64,000 nucleotides of DNA from Emydura subglobosa (Eukaryota > Chordata > Testudines > Chelidae), in NCBI GenBank assembly GCA_007922225.1, contig ML679971.1, forward strand, positions 2,236,611 through 2,300,610, in the 5' to 3' direction. The notes beneath the pieces are model-generated. The model worked only from the letters and a program-made list of their open reading frames with translations. It was not told the origin of the DNA and made no database searches. Position numbers and translations under genes: made by a program. Below are positions 24,534 to 37,294 of this stretch, in pieces (within the stretch, counting starts at the first letter, position 1; every line of letters starts with the position of its first letter).

Positions 24534-24970
24534 ACTACCACCTACCTGGCTATTTCCTACTTCATAGTTGGGCATTTTATTTTTTCCTTCCTAAGTGCAA
24601 AGCACTACACTTATCTTTACTGAATTTCATCTTGTTGATTTGAGACCAATTCTCCAATTTATCAACGTTTGTATTGAATTTTAATCCTCTCCTCCAACAT
24701 TCTTGCAACCCTTCCCAGCTTGCTGTCATCTGCAGATTTTATAAGCATACTCTCAACTTCATTATTCAAGTCATTAATAAAAATATTGAACAGTACCAGA
24801 CCCAGGACTGGCCCCTGTGAGACCTCACTGGATATGGCTACCGTTTGACTATGAACCGTTGATAATTACTCCTTGAGTAAGGTCTTTCATTCAGTTGTGC
24901 ACTCCACCTTATAAGAATTTAATCTAGACCACATTTCCATGCTTTGCTGGAGCATGGTATGTTATCTTTC

Positions 24971-27900
24971 CTGATAGGCTAGAGCTATGCTATCAACATT
25001 TGCACAAGAGAAGTCCTTGATCTACTTGGGGTGTGTGGAATGGTAGTGCATGCTACTGTTCATAGTGATGCAGGCTGAAGAATACGAGGGGCAGTACTTT
25101 CCCTTTGTTGTTGTTTTATATTTAAATTGCAACAACACACACATGCTTCAGTCAGGATTAGGCCCTATTGTGCTAGGTGCTGTACAAATGCATAGGAAGA
25201 AATGGTTTCTGTCCTAGAGATGCCATGAATCTGCACTATGAATAGCCTCTTTTCTTTGGTGATAACTAGATTTCTCATACTGTACAGCCCCCTTCTGTAT
25301 TGTTTTACAGATTGTATTCGTTTCCCTATTTATACGATAAATGTTGAGCCGTTAATGAGAGCAGACAACACTTCACTATGAATTAATGTTGGGGAGTTCC
25401 TCCCCCACCTCCTTGCAGACAGGGCCTGAGAGTCTCTTCCATATGTAAAGCTGTGAGTTGTTGGGTGGCTTTTTGTCAGAGCACATTTTTCAAAAATGAA
25501 ATATCTCCTACACTTTTTATTGCTTTGTCATGGCTGGCTGGCTGGGAAATCAAGGAAACGCTCATCTTCACACTCGCCATGACACACACAATGATATGCA
25601 GTGACTAGTCCTCCTTCAGCTGCTAGTGCAATTTTTAGACTCTTCTTTCTTTCATAGATGAATTATAGGTCATCTGGTTTGAGCGGGGAGCAGTGGGAAT
25701 TCAAGAGTTTCTTCAGAAATCCTGCTGTTCATACCCCTTTCAATTCCACCACCCCATGATGTAGGTGCATCCATGGCTAGTCTGATTTTGATGATTCAAT
25801 GTCAAGTTATAATTTTCATAACAAGGCAATTTGTGTAATAGGATGGTAAAGACAACTCCACCACCACCACTGCCCTCCCCCTTCACATGCACAACTTGTT
25901 ATGAAAACTGTGCTAGTACTTTAGCACTCTGATTCTGGAAGTAAGGAGGAGTTAGTATTTAAAGGCTGGAGAGAGACAAACTGTTGCTGTTGGAAAATCA
26001 GTAGAAATGTCCTTGGTACTGTCAATAAAACAAGACTTTCAGATTTTAAAGGTGTGGTTTTTCATCCCTTGTGCAAGATAAATTTGTGTACAGCTATTAT
26101 ACATATTGTATGCAAGGCATTTTAAAAAACAGAGACCCCAAGCCTGCAATAGAATCTGCACAGGCAGAGCCAAGCCAGCAGCCTATTGAGACCATCAGCT
26201 GGGAAGAACTTCCCAGCATCATTGAACCTGACTAGCAGCCAATTGTACGGCTTAGAGGGAGCAACCTGTGCTAGCAGTTCCTATGCAGCTTTTTATGAGC
26301 CCAGGTCAACACCTATTAAGGCTAATGGGAATCTGGACATTGGATAATCCACATGGATTGGACTGCGGGATCAAGGCCTAAGTGTGCACTGACTTAATGT
26401 TCTGTCTAGTTGCAATGTTACAGTCCACTTCATGCAGGAAGTGAGGCAGTTCAGCTGGTTTTAAATCTTGTTTCCTGAGCCATGTTACGCATATTTAGAC
26501 AGGGACTTATGTAGTCTTGTATTGCAGACAGAGCCTTGTGTAGCCTCTTGCATATGTAAAGTTGTGGGTTGCTGGGTTGTTTTTGTCAGAGCACAGAGTC
26601 TAGGGCCTTCACTGCAAAAAAAATAAAAATAAAAAAGTTTTTAAAAAAGGTTGGGGGGCGTTGCTAGAGGGTAACATATGCTAGTTATCCCGCTGTAAAA
26701 TCCCAGTGGAGACAAGGCACCGTTGTTCTTACCACAAGGTCCATCATGGGCAAGGGATATAGTGTCGAGCTCGCCTAGCTACCTCACAGTAAAATACTAT
26801 TGTTCCTTGTATCCACTAGGATTTTACATCAAGATAGTGAACAGGCATTTGTGAAACCGTTGCATCCATGACCCCCTAATGTCTTCCCTGTCAGGGAGGA
26901 GGGCCCTGCAATGATTGCCAAGCACCCCTGACGATGAGTAGAGAGGAGCCACTCTGCTGCAATAACCCCCCAAGAACACCCCCTCAGAGGGAGTGAGGCT
27001 CCTCCAGCCACCCTTCAATGATCCCCAGAGATCAGCTCTCCCAGCAGACCCACATGACCTTCTGAGATTAGTTACCTGCCCTCATCCCTTGCTTCATGCA
27101 TCCCCGGAGAACCTCACCCCACCCCACTTCTTCAGTGATCCCCTAAATACCCCGACTCCATCTGAGGAGTGACTCCCCCACACCTGTGGGTCAATAACCT
27201 GTTGTGAAATTTAAAAGCCATCAATGATTGAGATGCTCAGATGCTAAGGTGACGAGCACCATGAGAGTAGATGGAACATTTTTGCCTACTTTTGAGTCAT
27301 TGCTATGATCCCTTCTTTGGGGGATGGGAAGAGGTAATAGAGGGAAATATCCAGTTTCTGAGCACACAGGCAACACATCAAACTGCAGCCTCATGTTGGC
27401 AAAGGCCAGTATGAATAGATTCTCATAACCTCAGAAATCCTCAGTTGATCTGATGAACACGGTAAGAGCTGCCAAATACTCCCATTCTTCCAGTTAGGCC
27501 AAATACACAGTCCGTCCTACACACAAATCACAAGGGAAGTACATACAGACACTTAGCATATCTAGTCACGAGGCCATGATTCCTACTTCACTGGGCTTTT
27601 CATTGTGTTCTTAATGTCAATGGACTTCTGCTGGAAAGCGAGTTCCAAAGTAGAATCTCCCCTGAAAACACCCTGCTCCGTCAGACATCTCAAGTGCATC
27701 AGATGACTTTAACAACTGTGTCAGCATTTGGGGACAGAGGTTGTCCTTTTGGTAGGTGGAATCCCATTCCCATATCACTAAACACCTCAAATGTCAGCTG
27801 GAAGGAAACAGAAAACCAATGCAGGTGTCAGTGAACTGGTGTAACTCCAGGAACACAGGCAGCTATTTTCTGAAACCATTGGAGCTTTTGGGTGATCTTC

Positions 27901-28149
27901 AGGTGTAATCCAGTGTATTACAAGTGTAAGCAAGGTCTGAGTGTCTGAATAAAGGGGGGCACATCATTTGCATGGGCTTGGTATCTGCAGGAGTACAATT
28001 AAGTACTTAGCATAATTTACCTAGGTGTGGAGCATAATGGGAAATGGTTAGCATGGCTGGGTTTGGGTTACAAACCACTTTGTGTTAACTGCTGGGGTAA
28101 TGAAATGTTGTCCTGCAATTGTATGAACAGATGTCAGCAAAACTGGGTT
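24971..28149. other. Intergenic; one short repeat copy
   Basis: 25,155-25,225 contains 'ggccctattgtgctaggtgc' followed by tgtacaaatgcatag, a common old reptile repeat also seen reversed or diverged at 61,490-61,600. A short A-rich run lies near 26,612-26,645. Nothing else is recognisable and there is no coding evidence. Confidence 0.35.
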
Positions 28150-29112
28150 TAGTCTGTTATGATAGAGCACTTCACCCTAAACTAAACAGAGCTCCCCAAG
28201 GGTGGCAGGCCGATGTTCCAGCCTGAAAAAGGTGGAGGTGTCTCCTATTGAGATTGCAGGGGCCAAATGAGAGGGCTGACCCTGGCAGGGAGTGACTCAC
28301 CTCCCATTGTAAAAAGGTAGACTTAATGACTCATCTTGGAGTCTTTTGTCTCTTGAAAGCAGGGACATTCCCTCTATGACAGTAGAAGGTTTACCTATGA
28401 GCTGAAATCACTAAGAGCTGAAATCACTAAGAGCTGAACCATTGCCTGACCACTAACAGAGCTAAGTGGGCAACAGGCAACTCTGGTGGGAGGCTAGCAC
28501 AGTCGGTGCCTGCCCAAGGCGGTCGGCGGAGGGGCCAGGCACAGTCTGTGCCAGCCCAAGGTGATCGGCGGAGGGGCCGGGCACAGTCGGTGCCAGCCCA
28601 GCCAGCAGTTGGTGGGAGATCGGCGTGGTCGTTGCCAGCGGTGGGGGACTCAGTGAGGCCCACAGGCGATAGGAGACAGCGGCAGTGGGGGCCTGGACAG
28701 GCCTGTGTTGGACCGTTGCAGCCGACGGGGCGGAGTCACACCTGAGAGGTGGATATTGCAACTACAACGGTCAGTACAGGGGCAAGAAGGAAGGGAGAGG
28801 CGAAGGACACGCCCTGTACTCTGGGATGGGTTTGGGGCTCATTGAGTTCATGAACTCTGTTCGCACTGTTTCCCAAACCAGTGCGGTGTTATCTCTGTTT
28901 TGCTATTAAAAGGTTTCTTTCCACACTCAGACTCTGTGCTTGCGAGAGGGGAAGTATTGCCCTTTGGAGGGCGCCCAGGGGATAGTGTGTAATTTCCCAG
29001 GTGACTGGGTGGGGGCTCGAGCCAGTTGGTGTTGCATCATTTACAGGGACCCCTATATATAGAACCCGGCCCTTGCTGCGGCCGACTGGGTCTGGCAGAA
29101 GGGTTACACAAG
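28150..29112 (+). mobile_element. LTR-like element with internal tandem repeats
   Basis: A GC-rich block unlike its flanks, from about 'tgttatgatagagcac' (28,157) to 'agaagggttacaca' (29,110), both of the TG...CA type. It holds a 17-bp duplication (gagctgaaatcactaa) near 28,398-28,440 and a 42-bp tandem repeat at 28,498-28,600. It also has ATTAAA near 28,904 and a TATATATAGA near 29,050. U3-like tandem repeats suggest an LTR. No target duplication was found, so the borders and class are tentative. Confidence 0.35.
28498..28600 (+). repeat. 42-bp tandem repeat, 2.4 copies
   Basis: Unit starting 'cacagtcggtgcc' and ending 'cggaggggccagg'. Copies lie at 28,498-28,539 and 28,540-28,581, with a partial third at 28,582-28,600. 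The copies differ at only a few positions. Confidence 0.85.
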
Positions 29113-30029
29113 CTCTCTCTTTCCCATACTCTACTGTTACTAGTAAGATTGACTGGATCAGCTCTGCCATGTTGGTTCCTAGGGTCTATAGGACCAGCAG
29201 AGTTTTTTCAGGGGCTAAAGGATCTTGCTGGTGGAAATTGCTCCTTCTGGAAATTTTTCAAAGCCCAAATACATGTGGGCCAAAATGCAAGACACGTTTG
29301 ATTAGCCAGGCTTTTAACTAAGGTGTCTACTGGACAAGTTGCTTTACCTCTGTACTTCAGTTACCCAATCTGTAAAACAGGAATAATGATATTTAACTCC
29401 TTTGTAAAGTGTGTTGTGATCTCTGGATGAAAAATGCAATAGAAGAGGTAGGTATTATTTATTATTTGAGACTTTTAATTTTATATGGTGCTGAGATGCC
29501 CCTTGTATGTTAGTGATTTAACATAGTGGAGTCTGATGTTGTGGTGTGACTGAGATTGTTGTTTATTTCCTGCTGTGTAAGATATTCGGGTATCCCGCTA
29601 ATTGTACATTTGTTGTATGAACAGTTTTGCTTTGCTGGATGATTGATGGCTATTACTTCATAACCAAAGAATACATTTTGATTTTGTAAGTCTCTTCAAA
29701 GCTTATGGAGACCAATTTGTGACTTGTGTTGGTCTGATAGAATGTTGCTGTTGAAACTGATCCTCAGGAAATAAGGAACAGAGCTAGAATATTATTGTAA
29801 ATTTTTGCTATTCATATTAGTATCAATATTATTAATGTATTTTATTATTTGAAGTGGGCAATAGATTTCCTGCCTCCACCAGTGGACAGAGAATACAATG
29901 AGTAACTCCAAGTCAAATGCTTTCTTACCCAACACACCTCCTTCCCCAAATAGCGGGTTTATCAATCCTCTCTCTTATGGGTCGAGGCACACTCAAAAGT
30001 TGAGAACTCCTCACAAAGTGTGCTCTGAC
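29113..30029. other. Intergenic; MIR remnant and unique sequence
   Basis: 29,330-29,455 resembles a MIR in + orientation ('ggacaagttgctttacctct', 'tctgtaaaacaggaataatg'). 29,500-29,780 is repeat-free and AT-rich ('tccttgggg'-type repeats absent), with no coding evidence. It could be conserved non-coding DNA, but this is a guess. Confidence 0.35.
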
Positions 30030-30783
30030 TTTTTAACCAGTGGTTCTCGAACTTTTGGTATTCGTGACCCCTTTCACACAGCAAGCCTCTGAGTGTGACC
30101 TCCTGGCCCCTGTGGATGCCCCCCATTGCCCCTGGCCCCTATGGGCTCCCCAGTCCTCTTTTGCCCCCAGCCCCTGTACCCCCCTCCTGTGCCCATCTGA
30201 GGAAACTGACTTGCATGCACAGAGCAGCTGGTATTGCTGCTCGCTCACACCCCTTGAATGTTGCTCCTCCACATATCCCCAGGAGGCCGGGGGTGGGGTG
30301 GGTGGGCAACATCAGGGTTCCCTGCATTCAGGTCACTTTCCCCACCTGGGCTGCGTAAGGGGAGGGCAGGAGAGCAGCAGCTCCTGATGTTTGCCTCACA
30401 GCACAGGCCAGGTGGGGAAAGTGACCTGGATGTAGAGAGCCCTGGCATTGTTCCTCACCCCCCGCCCCCACACACACAGTCCCTAGGGGTGTGTGATGGA
30501 GGAACGTTGCGGCGGGGGGTGAGCAGTATCTGTGTGTCACTGCTTCCCTCCACCCCCCTCTATGTTTCTCTGTCGGGAGGAAGCAGGGAGGCTCACAGCC
30601 TTGAGGCTCACAGCTCTGCCAGTGGCAGTTCTCCAAGCTCACAGGCCGGGTTCACAGCCCCACAGGTGGTTGTGCTCTGAGCTCACAGCCCCACACCTGG
30701 TCACAGCTCGTGACCGACACATAGGCATGTCACGACTCCCCGAGGGATCACGATCCCACCGTTTGAGAACCAATGTTTTAAAC
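30030..30783. mobile_element. Non-autonomous hAT element, 738 bp
   Basis: Ends CAGTGGTTCTCGAACTTTTG (30,038) and 'cgtttgagaaccaatg' (to 30,775) form a terminal inverted repeat that continues for about 45 bp ('tcgtgacccc' against 'gggatcacga'). The flanks tttttaac (30,030-30,037) and ttttaaac (30,776-30,783) match at 7 of 8. The interior is GC-rich and non-coding; the open frames in it are accidental. Confidence 0.85.
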
Positions 30784-33700
30784 CAAGCTAAATTCTATGA
30801 CCACAAGTGCAGCAGCAGGACGGACAGAGGGAGGCATGCACGTCAGTTAGTTAACCACGTCCCTTACATTTATGGTTTTTTAGATCCAAATCAATGCTTT
30901 GAACTTCACCTGGAAATTTACTGACAATCAGTGTAGACTACAGACTAGCATTGACGGATTGTAGGGAGTTACATTCTGCACAAGCTTCAGTTTCTGTCTG
31001 GTCTCATCGTGCAGCCTGACATGGAGTATATCACGGCAGTCCAGCTACAGATATATACATGTCATCCAGTAAAGTCGCCAATGCTCTAACACAGTCATTT
31101 TTTTTACTGAAACACACTGCATCCTCTGTTAAATGTAACGTGTGTATTTAGCAAGTTGTGTTGCTCATCTTAATCTAGAGTCACAAACGCCTTCTTGGGA
31201 CAAGGAACCTCCATCCACATCAGCAGATAAGTTTATACAGTCTTTCATACAGCATATGTCTTCCATCACTAACAGTAATGCCTTACTAATTCACACCAAC
31301 AGGCCCTTTGTGAATTAGTGAATAAGTTTGAGTCACTGCATGAAATACTGTTCCCTTGAGTAGCTAGCCAGGCAGTCCTTAATTTGTGTCCGGTCTTATC
31401 AGGCTGAGCCTTGGCACCAATAGGCTTGGCAGCTCATAGCCCTGACACCTATAGACTCGCCACATCAGTTATGAAAGTAAAAAAATTGCTGGAGCCCCAG
31501 CCCCCCTTTCATTACAAATTACTCACTGTAGCCAGGCAGTGTAATACATTTTCTGGGTCAGGGTAATTTTGCATCTGTATCATTGCTTCCTCTTGACCAT
31601 TGTGGAAGTAGGCCACATCCTACACACGCGTCTGTTTGAGCAAATATAGAAGCTGGATTGAAATTGGGCTCAAATTGTTGTTAAGGATTTCACTGTTAGG
31701 AAGGAGATTTAAATCTTGTTCTGAACTGTGGCTGGTTTAAGCACCAGCTGCAGAGTTTGTGAAGTTTGTAACCTGTATAACGTGAATGGCTCTAGGTACT
31801 TTTTTACTTTACATCAACTCCATAAACACATTTGGTGTTCTTCTGAAAACACCCTAAGAAATGAAATGCAGAAAGTTCTGTGAATGCACTGTCACTATTG
31901 CACAAAGGGTTTGGTTCTGTTCTCATTCAATATGGTGGAGATTTTGCCAGATCTCAGTGAATGCAGGATCAGACCCAAAATCACCAGGAATAAAACACCC
32001 CACAACGAAGCTAATAATTCCGTGTTCACAACAACACTTATATGGTATGCATTAAGTGAAATATGGGACCACACAATGACTGATGAGAAGAAAACAAAAT
32101 ACTGAATAATTACTCTTTCAACAAGCACCATCCACTCTGTGCCCTGAAGGAGTCAGGAGGCCTGTAGAAAAAACAGTATGTGATGCTGTAATTAAACACT
32201 GTACCATAATGCATATACATGGGTAAAGTTAATTCTGGAATTCACTAACTTTTCAATACTTGGGATTGCAACCGTAATGGTCTGTTAACAAAGGGTTTTG
32301 GGGGTTTTTTTGATTGTTTGTTTTGGGGGTTTTTTGTATGTGATAGCTTAAATTTAAAAAAAAAAGAAATTAGAAAATACCAGCAATTCCATCATGTGGA
32401 ACCATGTTTCATCAGCAGGGTTAGAACCTTTAGATTCACAGCATAAATCTCTGCTACGTTAACTGATAGCAGTGGATTGACATCCTCTGTGGGCCAGCCA
32501 CTAGAAGGGAGATGGGACATTAGCTGTGAAATCCACTGGCAAAGCAATCTGTAATATTCAGACTCAGTAATCCTGGGAGGAGGGGTTCCAGGTTTTCAGA
32601 GGGCCATGTTTTCTAGTGGTTACAGACCCTCCTGCCCTTCGCCCCTCCAGCCTGTTTCTCCCTCCTGTCTTCTCTTGGCTCAATGCCTGTCTGAATCCCC
32701 CTGACTTTGGCTCCATGTCCTATTTCCAGTCTCCATTTACTCCTTTTGGCTCTATATCTGAATATCCACCCCACCAGCCCTTATCTTAGTTTCTCTCTCC
32801 ATCACCTCTAGTTCTGACCTCTCACCTCTCTGCATTCCAATCAATTGGCTTCCTCCTCCTCCTTCACTGTCTCAGCATCTGCAGGAGAGGAATTAAGAGC
32901 ACAAGAGAGACAGTCTCCCTGTTGGAAGGTCCTGTGGCCCCTGGCTGCAGGGAGGGACAATTATAGGGACATTCCTCCTCAGCCCTAGGCTGGAGCATAC
33001 TCTGTGGGGATGACATGTGCACACCTGTTGACACAGAGGAGTTGTGGGTGGATGGAGTATGCCCAGTACCGTATGAAATCTCTGATGAATTTAGCTACTA
33101 CACTCTAAGAAATCTTTATTGAACATGTGCAAGATGAGATTTACAGAGTTACTAGTAACTTGGGCAAAAGTTCGTGGGGATGGCAAAAGGCACATCCATG
33201 ACATGTTGGTAACCCCATATCTCCCCCCTCCCTCCCTCCAGTTTGCCAATTGCAAGTCTCTGCTCCAAAGCATAGATGCGCTTGAGCTTTTCAACAAAAC
33301 AGTGGTAAGAATTTTTTAACATGGGCAAAACAACATTTTTCCCTCACCTCGTTCTGAGAAGCAGCTGAACTGTTTCTTGGAAATTTTCAAAAAGAATTCA
33401 GTCTGAAGCAGACACCCAGCATGGGAAATCTTAGTCCAAGGAGTTAAAGTTTAGCAAATCTATAAGCAACTGAAAACAAGGTCTTATAATGGAAAATATT
33501 AGGCAACCTTAATTATAGATGTCACTACCTGCGCTACTTATAAGATGCCCTCCACTTACACATTTTTTGCCTGTTCCGAACAGTCTCTAAAATGACTTGC
33601 AAATTTGTCACACTGATGCTCTTCAGGACAATTGACTACGCACATAGCAACTTCAGTAGCAAAGGAAAGATTCCTATTTATGGGTGGAACAGGAACATGC

Positions 33701-33985
33701 CACACACCATGACAAGGCCCATGGACCAAATGTAGCCCACCAAGGCTTGCCACATGACCTGCCAGCTCACCTTAAAAATAGTTATAATTAAATTAATGAA
33801 CAGTGATGAGCTGCCTATCATTTGTCTATCATTTCCTTAGTAAGTAATTTACTGGATCTTAAGTTCTCACAATAGATCAGCTATCATTGAACTAGGATGC
33901 CGCCCATTTTTTCCATTAGTGACGGAAATGGAGCAAAAAATGAATGTGAGTGGGAGTAAATGTTGCAAAGTTGACAGCAAAATCT
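30784..33985. other. Intergenic, nothing recognised
   Basis: AT-rich with one G/T-rich low-complexity patch at 32,290-32,340. The CT-rich stretch 32,630-32,860 is simple-composition sequence. No gene evidence. Confidence 0.35.
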
Positions 33986-35765
33986 GAGCTTTTAACCCAA
34001 ACTGGACAGAAGACTTTTTGTTTATTATGCCACCTCATTTAAACGCAAAATCTTTGTGTTTAATATGCCAAACCTCTGTATCCATCTGTAAGGTCATCAA
34101 CATGAAGCGTCACTTTGAATCATAGCACAGTAATTTCAACACTGCCTATCCTCCTGGCAGTGTTGCAAGATATGACAAAATTGAAAAATCTGAAGTCTTT
34201 GTATCACACTTCAAGTGTCAATCTCACATCAACAACTATACACGAAAAAGCAACAGCTGCTTTTTTTTTCCGGATAACGTGGGTACTACCTAAAAAGAAA
34301 AAGCCTTTCATGGATGCAGAGCTTGTGAAGGAGTGCAGATGGGAAATGCTGGAGGAGCTTTTTGCCAGAGATAAAAACAAAGATAACATTGTGAACCATG
34401 TGAAGCAAGTTCTCCTGTCTGATTCCACAGCAGTCCAAAGACTGGAGGTAATTTACTAGGATTGTCTGTCAACACTGCCTTCCAATTTAAAAAATGCCTA
34501 GTACATGTCTCTTGCAGTGGATGAATCAAACAATTTAATTGACACTGCCCAGCTATTGCTGTTAGTTAGATTTTATGATGGTGAAATTTTCAAGGAAGAA
34601 TTTTTGTGCTTAATACCATTAGAAACCTACACCACAGGAGAGATCATTTTTTTAAAGGTAAAATGAAGGTCCCTCCATGACAGGGAAAGAGAAGGGCTTT
34701 GCTTCATGTTTGGCAGTGATACACCCTTCATTAAATACACTTCCCTGCATCATTCACCAGCCTGTCCAGTGCAGTAAGTTGTCTGGGAACTCAAAAAAAC
34801 CCAATGGATATAGTTATGAGATTAGTGAAGTACATATGCTCAATTTCTAGCTTGCAACATGGTATTTTCAAAGCTCTTTTACAAAAAGTTTCAGCTAAAT
34901 ACAATGACCTGTTGCAGCACAACGTTTGCTGGTTAAGTTGGGAGCGTGCGTTAGAGAGGTTTTGTGCTCCTCAAAAACAAATAGCATTTATTTCAGCCCA
35001 CAAGACCAACAAGGCTTGTGAGTTCCTGGAATTGATGAATGATGTCCCCGCTCTGCCACAGGTAGCTTCTCTGTGTGATATTACTGGTTACTTGAATTCC
35101 CTCAACTCGCAACTCCAAGGCCGTGCAAGCAGTGTCAGGGATCTGTTTGAAAAAGTGAGTGCCTTTCAGAGGAATCTTGAAATCTTTCAGGCAGATTTAA
35201 CAGGAAAGATGTTGCACTTTCCCACATTGTGTGTTGTTGCTACAGATGAAATCTCGATGAAAATTATGCAAGAATTCCTAAACAATCTGATCAAAAATTT
35301 TAAAATGCAATTTGAGAATTTTAAAATTCCAAAGGATTTGCTTTTATTCATTCGTGATCAATTTGTTGTCTCTGCTGATAGACCTTGTCCTTCTGAAGCA
35401 AAGACCACTCTTGATTCAGTTGATGAAGATGCCTTTCAATTAGAAATTGTATGGCAGAGCTCAGATATCTTGAAGGCAAAATTCAGAATAAGACTTTGTG
35501 ATTTCTGGACTCAATATGCTGACCAGTTTCAGAAAAGCAACAATCTAGCCCTCTATCTTTCAATGACGTTTGGATCAACGTACCTCTGTGAATCTAGATT
35601 TTCTACCATGAACATTTATAAAAAACCAACACCACAATCGCCCTACAGCTGAGCATCTTCACCTTGCCCTGACTTCCTACAAATCACATTTCACAAAGCT
35701 TGCAGAGATCGTCGATGTCACCTCTCCCACTAGAGATTGCCACAAACACAGGTAATAATTTTGAT
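33986..35765 (+). pseudogene. Broken hAT (Charlie/ZBED-like) transposase
   Basis: A diverged transposase reads through several frames on the + strand. An N-terminal BED zinc finger is visible near 34,050-34,125 (C-x2-C, then NMKRHF and a final H, with a stop between). Then come 'NKDNIVNHVKQVLLSDSTAV' (34,370-34,435), the catalytic-core stretch 'VDESNNLIDTAQLLL' (34,518-34,570), and a 282-residue frame (34,804-35,652) starting MDIVMRLVKYI. This frame carries 'NDLLQHNVCWLSWERALERF', where the usual R of the RWLS motif is C, and the C-terminal dimerisation region 'FGSTYLCESRFSTMN'. The frame shifts again near 35,640, and 'LTAEHLHLALTSYKS' continues out of frame. Family: hAT transposases related to SCAND3/ZBED5/GTF2IRD2. 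With several stops and frameshifts it is a fossil, not a host gene. Confidence 0.85.
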
Positions 35766-37100
35766 GTATAAAGTTTTTAAAAGATAGAAACACTAATACT
35801 TATGTTGCAATCAAGGTCTTTATTTATTGGCAGCTGAACATTTTTTATATCAGCCTTCTGTGTAAATAGCCCACCTCTTGTCACAAAATTTTCAAATCGG
35901 CCTATGGGTAGATCTAATTGAGTATCACTGCTATACACCTATGAAAACTTTTATTGGATTCATAAACTAGTGGCTATTAATATGTATTTAAACCTTTCCC
36001 CATAACCCCAAGGAAAACTGCCAAGAACTCCACACTCCTTCCCAGCTGGCATCTCTTCCTTGGCAGCATCTACAACTAGTAAGAGCAAAAATATATCTTT
36101 CACCTGAAGGGTGACTCAAAATAACTTTTGAGAAGGCCTGGGAGGTTGGTAATGGTAGATCCTTTCACATTCTGGTCATCAGCTCAAATTCAGCCCAGGC
36201 TGATAGTGGCTGAAAGTTGTTTGTTGGTGGCAAATGTGAAATGAATCTGAATCTGATGGACTCTGACCATTTAATAGAGGAACAGTTCTGCATCTCAAAA
36301 ACCATCACTGCAATTGGCATGTATTGGCACTCTTGTTAGTCTTAATAGAAAAGCCAAAGACTGAAGATGTAAAGAGAATGAACTACTACTCCCTATCTAT
36401 CTGTGTATGCAATTCTACTGCACCCATTGCAATGTCTAGTGGTTCTAGAAGTTTATCTCCAGGTCACAGAGAGAAGACATGGGTCAGAAGAAAGGACACT
36501 GGGAAGAAGAGAGTGCCTTGAAACTGTCTGCTCTACCTGTTCTGCCAACAGAGGAATTCAGGGTTCCAGGCTAGTTTGTCTTATGCATGTCATGAGAACT
36601 AAATTCACATGAATACTTTAAAAAGGACAACAATCAGATTTTTCATGATTTGGAAAATATTTTTTAAAGTATGTGCATCAAGGGTTTGATTGTGCCATAC
36701 AATAACAGCAATGGGTTGTATCTGTAGCAGTTCAGTGGGGCCACACTGCAACAGAAGAATAATTCTAGCTGATTTGGCCAAAATGCATTTTAGGGCTCCC
36801 AGACAGCCTGCCCCACCTACTGCATTTATACTGTACCAAATACCATAGTACCTAAACACAGATCTGCAGTGGAAGCTCTAGACCCTCATGCATACTCCCA
36901 GTACTGAGGGGTTAAATATCACAGCCCTGCCCTGACCCTGTCCCTCTTCTCCTAGCATTATCACCATGCGAGTGTAGGGCATTGCCTTCACTACCCAGCC
37001 ACACATTGACAGTCCAAGGTGCAAGACTCTTTGCACAGTTTCCTTTTGTTCCCCATGCAGGGCCAACCATGACTGAGGCTCTAAGTATTTACGAGTTACA
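35766..37100. other. Intergenic, nothing recognised
   Basis: Unique-looking sequence; its beginning (to about 35,940) may include the 3' non-coding end of the hAT element. Confidence 0.35.
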
Positions 37101-37294
37101 CCAACATGCAGGGGCACATGCAGGAATACAAATTTGACCCCTTTTGGAGGGGCACGTTCTGTGCCCCAGCCCCCATGGTCCCAGGGCCGCAGGACTTGCC
37201 AGCTCCTGCCATGGCCCCAGCGCCAGAGGAGTTCTGTGCCTCTGCTGCGGCCCATGACTCTGCCGCCCCCCTTGTGTATGCCCCTGCCAGTATG
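37101..37294. mobile_element. Short hAT element with CAGGGGCA ends
   Basis: The element (37,109-37,286, 178 bp) starts CAGGGGCACATGCAGG and ends gtgtatgcccctg, inverted. The 8-bp flanks ccaacatg (37,101) and ccagtatg (37,287) agree at 6 of 8. Non-coding. Confidence 0.65.

Larger units (their letters stand above)
22645..24970 (-). mobile_element. CR1 LINE 3' half, minus strand, with two insertions
   Basis: Minus-strand CR1 3' UTR and terminal coding sequence run from 'tcatggaaatgtagggatag' (22,651) through 'caagtatacctagaccattc', 'ctaaacatacctagttt' (24,041), 'gaattggacataatactcca' and 'tgaacagtaccagacccagg', to the RT region near 24,940. Collinearity with the CR1 consensus is interrupted at 22,915-23,981 (LTR) and about 24,355-24,533 (another insertion). 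Dead copy. Confidence 0.85.

Noticed and set aside
30258..30924. Frames of up to 140 codons near 30.3-30.9 kb
   Set aside because: They lie inside or overlap the GC-rich hAT element at 30,038-30,775, and their translations have no family resemblance.
34804..35652. 282-codon frame considered as a domesticated transposase gene
   Set aside because: The N-terminal BED finger and core are separated from it by stops and frameshifts, and the C-terminus continues out of frame, so it is a fossil, not a maintained gene.
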